64,000 bases of DNA, taken from Corticium candelabrum. Taxonomy: Eukaryota; Porifera; Homoscleromorpha; Homosclerophorida; Plakinidae. A program made the translations under genes and the position numbers. The notes under the pieces were generated by a model. That model was not told the DNA's origin, did no database searches, and was given only the letters and a program-made list of their open reading frames with translations. Below, piece by piece: positions 33,694-45,230 of this stretch. The stretch lies in contig NC_085095.1 in NCBI RefSeq assembly GCF_963422355.1, forward strand, positions 181,501-245,500. The letters are read 5' to 3'. Every line of letters starts with the position of its first letter. Position 1 is the stretch's first letter.

Positions 33694-35078
33694 ATGCGTG
33701 TGATGTACGTCAGCTGTCTGTTGACTCTGTTGGCAGTATTCTCCTCTCTCCACCAGGCGACGGCGACAGACTTGAAGCCATGCAGAGGGGCATTTGATCT
33801 TGTTTTCGTTTTGGACAAGTAAGAACGACACTCAATACCGAATGCGTACAGTTTTATACAACCCAACTAGGCAAGTCTGCATTTATGCCTAGACCACACC
33901 GCGCAGCTTCAGGCAGTGCGCATTTTACTGTGAGAAAATTATTGATTAACTAACATTGTTTCATGCCGCTCTGCTTCAGGAATCCCCAATGAAGCACGAT
34001 TCATTGTATTGTAACGTGTGCATGTACAAGCGCTTGTCTGTTGTGTCGAATTTGTAAATGCATGCATAGTGTTGTTGTCGGCTTGGTCGTGGTCACTGGC
34101 ACCTTGGAGTTACTAGACTTAGAATTTGTCACATGTTATCGGTAGAGGGATGGTGTGGAAGATAAGCTGTGCATGCGTTGTGCGTGTAAAGTGTGTTGTA
34201 GTGTATGACCATGCAGATAGCTGGAAGGTTGCAGTTGAGACACGCGAGATGTTTGGACTGCGTCCAAAATGCCAGAACAAGTCGGAAGACTCCGCAATTT
34301 CCGCTGGCCTTGGCATGTCGTTGGGTGCATTTCAAAGTCGCCGCGACCCACTCAAGACAGTTGTGATGAGTTTCTGTTTATTAACCGTAGCTAGATTTAG
34401 AAATGATAAATACGTAACTCTGCGCTAGGAGTGGCTGCCCGACTGAATGGAGTGTACATGTAGTCTCACGTAGCTCCTTTTGGGCATCCGGACGATGGAA
34501 GGACGTAGACATCTCCTCCCCCGTCGTCCATGGATCCGGATGTCACCAAGTCTGCATCTCTGCTGTTTCTTTTTTAGGAGGAAAATGTATTGCATTTGTG
34601 TATGTATATTGGTGTTCTCAGCGTTTATGTAGCTGTTCTTTGCGCAGGCAAATGTTTCTAATTAATCGCCCTAAAGTTTAGGTGCCCTTGATAGTCTGTT
34701 TCAGTTGTTGTTGACTTAAGTAATTAACATGTGGATAAACTGTATGGCATGAATTCTCTTATTAATTGCCGAGGGGCTTGGTCCCAGTTCTTTAATTGCA
34801 CAACAGAAAGGGCATGGTCCCATATGGTTATCTATTGAGCTCTCGGTGTGGGTGGTGGTGGTGGTGGTGGTGGTGGTGGTGGTGGTGGTGGTGGTGGTGG
34901 TGGTGGTGGTGGTGGTGGTGGTGGTGGTGGTGGTGGTGGTGGTGGTGGTGGTGGTGGTGGTGGTGGTGGTGGTGGTGGTGGTGGTGGTGGTGGTGGTGGT
35001 GGTGGTGGTGGTGGTGGTGGTGGTGGTGGTGGTGGTGGTGGTGGTGGTGGTGGTGGTGGTGGTGGTGGTGGTGGTGGT

Positions 35079-35132
<54 letters not shown>

Positions 35133-37360
35133 TGTGTGTAGGAACCTGAAATTTCTCCTCCCCACGACCACGTTTCATTATAAGACCTACTTCAAGAATT
35201 TGTTTCCATATCCAACTACAGATCAGTCTAAGAATGATTCGTGCAAGTGACCAAACGGCGACGAAAAAGTCTCATGAAGTTCCATCGTCCCATCCTTTTG
35301 CATTGTAGCTAGGGATTGTGTGTACTTGCCACCCAAGAAACGCCTTCAGAAGCTGACTGGTAACCAGTATGCCACCTACACTCAACTATTCACGTGTCCC
35401 AGTGCTACAGTATGATCAATCCTTACTACACTGTGCTGTATCTAACACTCTAGATAGTCAATGTTTGACAGAACTGAGTGCATACTTATACTGTACATTT
35501 CAATTGTCATGATCACAGTCGCGAAATGACGATTTCAGTAGACAGTCAGAAAACTCTGTTGTGATGTGTTGCTCACCAACACAAGGCGCCACCTACGGGT
35601 ACGTACAAGTAGTACTGTGATAGTTTTGTGTACAATCTGCAGTCAATGTTTCTCAGTTAAAATGAAATGATGTCTATCTCTTATACACGTATGTATGTAC
35701 AAGGTTGCTGATTAGTATTATTAAAATTCCGCTTTGTTAGTAAATGTATGCCAAGTCTTACCTGCAACCTTTATGTTACTATAACTTCTATCTTTGCTAC
35801 GGTGAGTTGTAGACGATAGTCGATATATCGTATCATTCTTTAACTAAAGACGTAACACCAATTTCATGCGAGAAGCTGTTCTATGGTACTACAGGAATTG
35901 CCACAGCATGGCAGCATTGGCTGGTCGTGTTCGTCAAGTTAGGAAACATTGGTTTGTGGTATATACAGTGCACGTTTGTATTGCTTTCACTTCTGTTATT
36001 TTGCACAGTTTAGTTAGTTGAAATAACGTAATAGTGTTGCATAGGTAATTAATGTCATATTTTGTTGTGTTTTATCATTTTCTGATTTGTGATCTTGTAG
36101 GTCTGGTTCTGTAGGGCCATTATTTGCAAGCAGCACTGTTGAATTTGTGAAGAATGTATCTAGTTACTTTGTCAGGTATGCCAGCTGCAGATTATATTAG
36201 ACTGTTCAGATGAAAACTCCTGCATGAATGTTGGCAGTTTGTGATTGACTGTTTGTTTATTGTCTGTGGTTGCCACATTATATGACCAAACACAAGTGTT
36301 TGTGATTGGACCATTCCTAACAGACACAACTCAATGCTTGAGCCCTCTCTGTGTGTGCTATTCTTATAATCACTGTCCATAACTCAATGCTTATACATGT
36401 AGTTTAAATTATGTGTTGACCTTTATTTATTATCACTGTATTAACCATGCTTCTTTGTCTTGCACTAGTTGAGAGTATAGTGCTACTAGACTCGTACCCA
36501 GTCCTCTCGTCGCGTGCACTCCCTTTTGTTCCACTAGCGAGGAGAAGCAAGTGGAACAAAAAGCACATGCTAGAACACATGGAGTGCTCACGAGGAGAGG
36601 ACTGGGTATGAGTTTATAGTGCTACATGAGTATAGCACTAAGAATTACTAAAATTACATGCAGAGTGATGGGCATTGTAATAAAAAAAACCTAATAGAAG
36701 TGATCATGAACTCAAAGAGTAAGATTTTTGACAAACAGCTGATAATGATTTTCAGTGGATATCTCATAGGATCTCCTCTTTATCTGCTTTTATTGTTATT
36801 GTATTAAATGTTGTCTCAGGTTATGAGGTTTGAGGTTGCCAAGGACAAACACAATGCATGCTGGCTGTATCATTTTTCTTATTGCTATTATTCTCTTCTA
36901 GCCCTCTTCTTGGCATTTCATTCATTACATTTGCAGATGATGGGGAGTTACATCTCAGTTTGACATCAGACAGGTTAGTTACTGTGCATGCTTTGTATGA
37001 ACTACTGATGTGGTGGGTAAGGCATGCGTATGGCATCCTTTCTTGTGCTTATGTGAAGTTCTTAGATACTCATACTCGTTTTGTAAATTGTGCTTTGTAT
37101 TTCTTTCTGTGGGACTGGTAAGGCATGTTTACGTCAGAAGAGAGTAGTTATTCAATGGCTTATAGGATTATTGTTACCTGATTGGTAATTGCTACTTACC
37201 CTTAGCCTGGATATCCGGGCCTCGGGTAATTAGTAGGAATCCAGAACTCTCACTGCCTCTCATACTGTGTATTGATCACTATTCTAACATTTGACCAATG
37301 ATCAAAGCAGCTGCCTTGTAAACATGCACAGTTGAACATGCACAGTAAAACACGTACACG

Positions 37361-37412
<52 letters not shown>

Positions 37413-37836
37413 GCAAACCACAAGCAGACATCAGGAGCTGTCAATTTCTTGGTCACACACCCCAGCCGTATAGCCGGGCACCCGTGCACTACTGAGGAGA
37501 AACTTTGGGCCTGCGCTAGCAATTCTCCTGAGCCGGGCCATGTACTCACAGGAGCACCGGCATGTGAAGCCAACTGTGGCGTGAACACCCGAAGTCTCAC
37601 TTGGGCCCCAGCGGCTGATGTCACATCTCAACCGATGGCTGCTTAAGGCCCCAGTCAAAGACTGGGCACTTATTTATACTCCTGAGTGAGAGAAGCAATT
37701 GTGTGTAGGTTTCTTGCTTACGGAAACTATGCCATAGCTCACCATTACTGTGACTTGAACTTGCAACCGTGCAAGGTCCCGGATGTACTCACTCTCTAGA
37801 ATGACTCTCTAACCAATTGAGCTGCAACACACACGT

Positions 37837-37892
<56 letters not shown>

Positions 37893-40800
37893 CGTACAAC
37901 CTGTGTTTGAGATGCCAAAATTTGTTATTTTGCTTATAGGATCGCTGTGGATGGGGCATTGGCTAACCTAAGCAAAATTGAAGGATCTGGAGGAACTTTC
38001 ATGGCCACAGGACTGGAAAAAGTATGATGCAATGTTGTGCCCAATTACTGAATTTTTAGATAGTTTTGTCTTGTAGGCTGTTCAACAGATTCAGAAGAAG
38101 CGTGAGCATTAAGAGTATTTGTGATGTTGTATCTTGTTTTTTATGATTTCGTATGTAGGTGATAGGACTGTTACTGTCATTTTGGTTTTGACAGATGGAC
38201 AAGATAGTGACATTAATGAGGCTATTGTTCAGGTTGGTACACACTGAAAACCACTAGTCATCAATTAAGAAGTGGAACCATTAATCTTACATTATCTGAG
38301 AATGTATTTTATGGTGCAGCGTTTACTTCTTTGTTTCTTTGGTTTGAATACATGTAAACGCACAATAGGTTTCAAGGTAGAGGTAATGACTTAGGTGTGC
38401 AAGTAGGTGGAACACAAACAGTCAGTTTAAACATGACACTACAGATACTGTTTGGTGAGTTTGCAGTAGACAAATAGAGTGGCAGTAGACAAATTGATTG
38501 TCCCTTGATTGAACTAATACGATAATTTCATTCACCTTATTGCAAGCAATATTTGAAGTAACTATCGACCTACAAACTTTGATACTAGTAGTGATTTATT
38601 GATATTATTGCATGGTAAATTAATTGGAGTTTGTATGTACTATAGCATGAAATGTGTGTTGTTGGGTAGGCTAACAAGGCTAGGCGACTTGGGGCTGTTT
38701 TGTATGCTGTGGGAGTGGCAGATTTCAGTCATGAGCAAGTAACAAGCAGTCAGTGCAAATTAGTAGTCTTATTTGCTATGCAGTCTCTGATTTGTGCAAC
38801 AGCTGGAGCTAGTGGCCGACCAGCCAGTCAAAGATCATGTGTTTGAAGCAAGTCGTTTTGATGATCTTCCTACACTTGTTGACGGTGTAAGTATGCATGT
38901 GTGTGTCCTCTTAGTTGTTATGATTTGGTTTCATATTCTGTGTTGCCTATAGATAGTCAATAAAACATGCATTGAAATCTTATCTGCTACGCCCACCGAG
39001 TTGTGCAGTGAAGGTAAGGATTTGAATTTGTGGTTTTGTTGATCATTTTCTTTTATTGTAATTGTAACAAGGAAACTGTTGTTATAGTGACAGTAAAACT
39101 ACGTAAATTTTACTATTATTAGTTGTTTGTATATAGTCACTTTGTTGTAACATGCCAGAGAGCACATGCAACCCTATGCCTTCATGCATCAGCATTATTT
39201 GTGTGCTACTCAACTGCAGCTAAGTAGGATGCATCTTTTAATACATTAGAAGTTCTGATACATTAGAAGTTCTGAAACAAACAGGTGACAACATGTTACA
39301 CTTTGACTTGTACATGCAATGCTTGATCAATTGAATTTGATAGCAACCATAAACGTTATGACTTTTTCAAAAAGTTAAGACAGTTGCTCTACGCAATCAT
39401 CTGTTTGCAGAACTAATTTATTGGTCAAATTGTAACTAAGTTCACTACCTTGATAATGAATAGTGTACTGTGGTAATCAGTAATCAGTCTTTGTGTGGAG
39501 CAGCTAGCTAAAAGTTCATAGCATTTAACATCAAGGTTACTTAGGTATATGACTAGTATTTGGCAGTATAGCTTATTAGTATGTGTTAGGATGTCTTGCA
39601 GATTGTTCAGTGATTCACACTGAAGCAACTGTGTTTTAGGAAATCATTCGATTGTTATAAATGGGAATGGATTCACTAGGGGACGGACAGCAAGTGACAT
39701 TTTGTGCAACTTTCATGTGAATGCCACATTGAACTATGGTATGTTTAATTGTGTGCTGGTGCATGTAATTTATTGGTGCTAAGTTTCTTATGATTGATCC
39801 AGTCACCATTCCAAAACATCCGGTTCAAGATGCCCGTGTGGTGTGCAACTCACCTACTATACCTAGAAATGAGAGGTTAGTTTGTCATTAGTGAAATATA
39901 TAGGTTACACAATTTTATTGGTATCGCCTGTAAACTAATTTTTATGAGTTATGTAATGTTATCCAGACTTTGTGGTTCATCTGCTAGAAAGGCACATACT
40001 ATATTTCTTCGATTAGGAACCCTGAGTTACTATTTTCTCAATCACTCTAGACCCTGGGCTACTATTTGGATTTTTGATCGAAGAAATACGGTAGGTAGTT
40101 AAAGCAACTGTACATGTGGTGTATTAGTTGAGTTCTCTCACACCTTCATAGTTTACATAACCAATAGATTAGTCGAACTGGATGAGCTACTGTGAGAGTA
40201 TGAGTGTTAGAAGCAGCAAGTAATAAATTCAAAAACTTAAATCGATGGACATACTTGCAGTTGTTGACCCCAGATCGCTCTGATGTCTGTTTTGAAAGTT
40301 TGTACTATGAAAATCGGTGGTGTATGTAGATCTGACAAAGTATGGTTAAAAATTGTGGACATGAAACTTTTTCCGGTACTGGCATTTGGTTCTCATCTTT
40401 GGGATTATGATAGATCTGATGTATCATACATGGTTAATCAAGCATTTTGAAAGAGCGTCAGACGTGGGCTTGGGAAGAGGAAATATGAATCCATTCATGA
40501 TAGGCTGAAGGATGGTTTCAAAGAAGCTATGACAAGAGCTAAGGACTGAGGCCTAAATATTTACGTAGAGCAGGACAGTCGGTTAATTATCTGGTGAGAG
40601 GTCTATTTATATTAGCTGTAGATAAAAAGTTGCATGTAGGAATGATGTAGATATATTGTAGTTTGTGCTGTCTGTTGTAGCTTGTATATTTTGTAGTCTG
40701 TTAGCTGTACGTCTTATGTCTTAGTTGTTTTTATGTTTGCCCCAAGAGGGAACTGTAGCTTTTTAGGTGCGACAGAAATATATCATATCATATCGTATCA

Positions 40801-43389
40801 AAATGTTTTGTGGGAAGTTTAGTTTAATTAGTAACTTCTGTTATTCACGAGTCAAGCGGTGGCAGGGTCAGGAATACTAGCATAGAGAGGTCAATGGAGG
40901 GATAACTAAATTTTTTAGTAAACATGATGGTGTCTACAGATATCGGTAGCAGAACCAACACATTCTCTAACCTACATATGAAACTACTCCAGGCTGTGTT
41001 TTAGGGGTTGTTGTTGTCATTACTTTTGTGTTTAGAGGGATTATTCTGCAGATTTCTGTCAACAATGGCAATTCTTATGTGTCCAGCAATGTTACTCTTG
41101 ATGTTGTTTCATGTGAAAGTTCGGTAGGATACTTTTATATTCACCTTGATCATGAAGCTCCCAACTTTTACTGGTATTTAGTCACCTAATGCAGCATTGA
41201 TTATTGCTCTAATTGCCATCGCTCTTATTCTGCTGTTGCTTCTCCTCTGGTGGTTTTGGCCACTCTGTGTAAGTAGTGAATCAAATGTGAAAACAGAAAA
41301 CAATAGACTCGCTTTGGACAGTATGTGTGTGTGTGCAGGTTGGAGGAGTCGAGTCTGAGCCAGATGTGGAGGTTAGGGAACATCTTTAAAACATTTAGTA
41401 AAAAATTTTACTGCATATTTGTATCAATGTTTTTCAGTGGTATGCTATGTTGCAATCATCCAGATTGTAACTATATTAGTTGAAATGTGTTCTGTGTGAT
41501 TGTTATCTATTTGCAGGAAGTTGAAAAACAGCCTCCTCGTAATGTTAGCGCATCCTACTACGGTGGAAGAGGGGCAGGTGGTATCTCTGCAATGCGAGTG
41601 GATTGGGGTGATAGAGGTTCGACTAAAGAGGGGTCAAAGCTGACACCAGCTAAGGTTAGTGAATCAGTCATAATCATGTATGTACCACAAATACATTGAA
41701 CACTGCTGGCAATGCCTACCAGGATGCCAAAATAACGGAGCCTCCCCCGCGTCCACCTGCTAAAGAGCCAGGTTGTGGTGATCGGATAAAGGTTATCTTT
41801 ACTGGCTTTGTAATTGCTAGCAATTCACATTTCTAGCTATTGTTCATTTACAGAGTGCCTTTGCTGGCTGCTGGGCTGCAGTTGTGGCCAAGTATGTATA
41901 CGTGGCTTCCTTCAGACCAGTGAGAAGGAGATCAGTAAGAACTGTTGACTATTTAATAATTAAGTATCATTCAATTAGACTTTGTATCACAATACCTTAG
42001 GATGCACACTTCTTTATCAGTTCAATTGAGTTGAGAATGTGGTAACTAGATAGCAAAAACGTGTTTAGATATTTCAGTGATCTGCTATAGCTGTAGTGTA
42101 CTGCTACCGTATTCGCCCGTAATAATGCCTTGGGCGTATAGAAAGAAACTCTATTTTCTGGGTGTATACTAGGGCATGGGCGTTATATTTTGGTCCATGA
42201 TTGCAATATGTTGTCGTTTGGCCAGTCATCATCTAAACACTTGAAGACAGAAATACCACAAATGCTTGCAATTATCCATTTGCAGGATCAAAGGTACTTG
42301 TATCCATACACCATCAGCATAAACATAGAAACTAAACACTACACATGCAAACTGGTGTGGTCGGCTTGAAGCCTGTCAAAAGCATCAGGATCGCTAATTG
42401 CAACAAAGAAATAGTAAGCACTTTCACCTAACACGGACACCAGCTCATCAAACGCACACAGACGGAGACGAGTGTTCTGCAGACCCCATTTTGTTTTGTC
42501 TGCACATGTGTATCCTGGGCGTATACTTGGGCATGGGCGTTTTTGGGGCTGAAAGTTCTGACCTGTCACACATGGGCATATATACGGGCATGGGCGTTAT
42601 TTTGGTATGGGCATTATTACAGGCGAATACGGTATAGCGGAAAGGTGCTGTGCAAGGTGACCTTGCAACTGAGCTGACCATCTGCATGCCCATCGTTTCG
42701 AACCAGTCTCTGGGGGTGTTATAATACTAGTTGTGTTGGTGATATATTTGCTATTGAATTGCTGTGCAGTACATGTATATACACTAGCAACAAATACTGT
42801 ATTATACTTTAATTAATGGCACTGTCCATTGTTGTGCTGATAACAAACATAATGTACACAGTAGGAAAACTACAAGTTTTGGCAGCAGTGACTTCACTTT
42901 GGATTTTGTAATATAAATTTCTGTTTTTTGATTGATAAGAAACTTTGTTGCCTTGACTTGTTGTTTGGATTTTTGCTAGTTTGAGGTATATGCCCTAACC
43001 TATACTTTCCTGTGTTTTACAGTACCGTCCTAATGCCAGGAAGCAGTCAACAGCTTCTAATGTACTTACATATGTACCATGTGGTGCTATTGGCTACTTG
43101 CAGGTGTATTGATAATGTTGCTGTGTGTTCAGAAAAGTCTCGTTAGTAGCAAGGAAAATGGATCAACATCCAATCCTCCTGTAACTCCTACACAAAAATC
43201 AGCACCAACAGCATCACAGAACAAATCAGTGTGAGTTAGTTGGTGGTGTTTACTGCTACCGGTGGATAGAGTGATGTGTTGTTTTGTTGTAGAAGGTCAC
43301 CAAGTAGGTCAACGACGGGGAGTACTTCAAAGGCACCACCACCACCACGCCCTAAACCACCAGCTCAAAGGACAAGCAGCTCTTCTTAA
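33694..43389 (+). CDS. ANTXR: ANTXR-like transmembrane receptor C (third tandem copy)
   Basis: Twenty exons: 33694–33818, 36101–36175, 36902–36973, 37940–38021, 38077–38101, 38159–38232, 38670–38738, 38803–38886, 38953–39013, 39640–39738, 39803–39875, 41036–41123, 41182–41268, 41339–41371, 41517–41654, 41723–41791, 41854–41934, 43023–43061, 43133–43230, 43293–43389 (522 aa). The order matches copies A and B: signal peptide, vWA with MIDAS ([23 protein letters not shown]), one ANTXR Ig-like domain ([13 protein letters not shown], residues 203–309), TM helix ending LLWWFWPLC, cytoplasmic [11 protein letters not shown] and GSTKEGSK motifs, and the proline-rich tail [10 protein letters not shown]. 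Exon lengths are nearly all identical to B. The MIDAS Asp is followed by Lys (DKSGS) rather than Arg. Intron 1 holds the long (GGT)n array; other introns carry a SINE, MITEs and a LINE end. Confidence 0.92.
34848..35138 (+). repeat. Very long (GGT)n array followed by (GT)n
   Basis: About 78 uninterrupted GGT units (34848–35081) pass directly into a (GT)n run. The G-rich strand is the coding strand of ANTXR-like C intron 1. GGT repeats can form G-quadruplexes, so the array may be unstable and affect transcription; that is inference. Confidence 0.95.
36487..36614. mobile_element. 128 bp foldback element with 11 bp target duplication
   Basis: TATAGTGCTAC is directly repeated at 36476–36486 and 36615–36625. 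Between them lies a hairpin with arms containing CTCGTACCCAGTCCTCTCGT and its near complement, then CACTCC and TTGTTCCACT in both arms. A 9–11 bp duplication suggests a Mutator-like class. It lies in ANTXR-like C intron 2. Confidence 0.75.
37197..37228 (-). repeat. 32 bp palindromic dispersed motif
   Basis: On the minus strand it reads TACCCGAGGCCCGGATAT… and ends TAAGGGTA. The same motif with a few differences lies at 53096–53127. It may be the end of a larger repeat whose limits I cannot define. Confidence 0.5.
37363..37891 (-). mobile_element. tRNA-derived SINE (37430–37830, minus) flanked by (CA)n arrays
   Basis: On the minus strand from about 37830: AGCTCAATTGGTTAGAGAG (A-box) and GGTTGCAAGTTCAAGTC (B-box-like), then a body with AAACCTACACACAATTGCTT and CAGGAGTATAAATAAGTGCC, a motif I recall from conserved invertebrate SINE bodies. 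(CA)n arrays lie at 37363–37411 and 37838–37891. The 3' part is homologous to 21605–21735. It lies in ANTXR-like C intron 3. Confidence 0.75.
40002..40088. mobile_element. 87 bp mini inverted-repeat element
   Basis: TATTTCTTCGATTA and its near complement TGATCGAAGAAATA bound two imperfect copies of ACCCTGRGYTACTATTT. It lies in ANTXR-like C intron 11. Confidence 0.5.
40290..40800 (+). mobile_element. LINE 3' fragment
   Basis: A broken frame reads [19 protein letters not shown] and later [14 protein letters not shown], typical of the C-terminal end of non-LTR reverse transcriptases. It is followed by a 3' UTR with TTGCCCCAAGAGGGAACTG and an ATATC-repeat tail. It is 5' truncated. Confidence 0.6.
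42107..42632. mobile_element. MITE, 23 bp TIRs, TA target duplication
   Basis: CCGTATTCGCCCGTAATAAT at the left and its complement with one change at the right, both flanked by TA. Internal repeats of GGGCATGGGCGTT occur. It shares the CCGTATT tip with the 9531–10076 MITE. It lies in ANTXR-like C intron 17. Confidence 0.75.
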
Positions 43390-43632
43390 CATTTGCTGTA
43401 TGCTACTGTAGTACAGTGAGATGAGAGTAAGAGAATGTATAACGGTAATTTCTAACATAGTAATTAATGCTTTGGTGCTGTTGTGCTGCATCTTGTGGCA
43501 GGTATAGTTGTGAGGTAATGCCAGGAAGCTCTGTACTGATTAAGTATATAATATATTACGTGTTAGCAATGGTTGTATTTACCCCACTAAGAGCAGAAAG
43601 TATGACAGTCAGGTTTCATACACACACGCACG

Positions 43633-43686
<54 letters not shown>

Positions 43687-43922
43687 ATAACCTGTCGGTT
43701 TCATTGCTGAGCAACTACAAAAGTCACTTGCTGCCTTAATTGCTTGTTCTGATATCAACGAATACAAGAATTCAACCAATACAGTCATGATCCATAATTA
43801 GACCAACAAATAATTTAGTATGAAAAACAACTTGATATTAAAATTCTAGGTCAGTATAACAATAACCTTGTCAGACAGTGATTACATTGTCACTTGCTGA
43901 GAAACAAAGTGATGAAGACAGC
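43390..43922. other. Intergenic between convergent ANTXR-like C and RAB3IP
   Basis: 3' ends of two convergent genes. It contains a CG/CA microsatellite at 43619–43685. Nothing else is recognised. Confidence 0.5.
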
Positions 43923-45145
43923 TCAATATTTGGCAACCACCCCCAGTCTGCAAAGTGCCATCTCAGCTTGTAAACGAATTACTTCTTTGAACATGCTATG
44001 AACTGAACATCTGAAATGTCATACAACTCAGGCTGTCAACATGTAATGATGTATCATACCATCAGTCTTAACTATGCCTTGTGTGATATATCTTAAATAC
44101 GAGTAGAAATTGCAGACCGCTGCTACCTGAAATCAAATGATTACAAAGCAGCGACTCGAGACAGAACAGTGGTCACCAACCTTGTTCCTTGCTCTACTGC
44201 TGATGAAGTGCCACGTATTGCCGTCATCCAATTTGACTTGGAACTTGCATGGTTTGGAAGACGGACCAGACAAAGTGCAGTAACTTAATCAAAAATAATC
44301 AGACAACGACGTACACAAACTGTAACTAAACTGACTTGGGGCATGACACGTGTGGTGCTACAGCTTCCATGCACAGCTTGTTTTGCTCAATAGCAGCGAG
44401 AATGTTATCTGCAAACTACGTGTCCTCTACGTGATTAATACAACACGTAATTGACAAATCCTAGTCTTACTTACATCTTTGTTCTTGAATCTAATGCAGG
44501 GAAGAACGTCATCTCTGTAGCAAGATGCTAGAAATCCATTCTCTCGACTAAGAGATGGCCTTTCTAGCCACTCCCTAAATTCTTGGAAATACTCAGCATT
44601 CACCTATTACCATCAATAATGATACAACTCGACCAGCATTTCGTCATTTTGAGGGATGACCGTATCTTACATCATTTTTCCCATCGACGCGTAATTTCTC
44701 GTTTTGAGTCAATGTTGTCGATTGAGAAGACTGAGTTGCTCGTATCATTTGCTTTAGTGCAGATACCTCGGCTTGCAATATTTCAACCTAATGCATCAAG
44801 CACAAGACTTTAACCTGGCGCCTGTTTCAAAGTTTCAAAAATGGGTATTTTCTATCTACAAGCCAACGTCTGGCGTAACATCTTTCACATAGATACATAA
44901 TAACCAACTACCATCTAATTCTAAAGAGCTTGTGTAGATCTTACACATCCACACAACGTGGATTTTATTTAGTAATCATAACTGAACAACGCTAAGGTCT
45001 ACTGCAGGCACAAAACAATAGTACCTACAGTAAAAGGTATACGCTAACGAATGTGTGTTCTACTGCCTCAAACTAGTGACTTGCTATCAGTCTTAGAGAA
45101 TCCAATTTGATCGCAGACGATCTAGTACCCTCAAATTGCAGTTTC

Positions 45146-45230
<85 letters not shown>

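Noticed and set aside
34796-35250. Long open frames of poly-Trp, poly-Gly, poly-Val, poly-Thr or poly-His
   Set aside because: They are only translations of the (GGT)n/(GT)n microsatellite in an intron.
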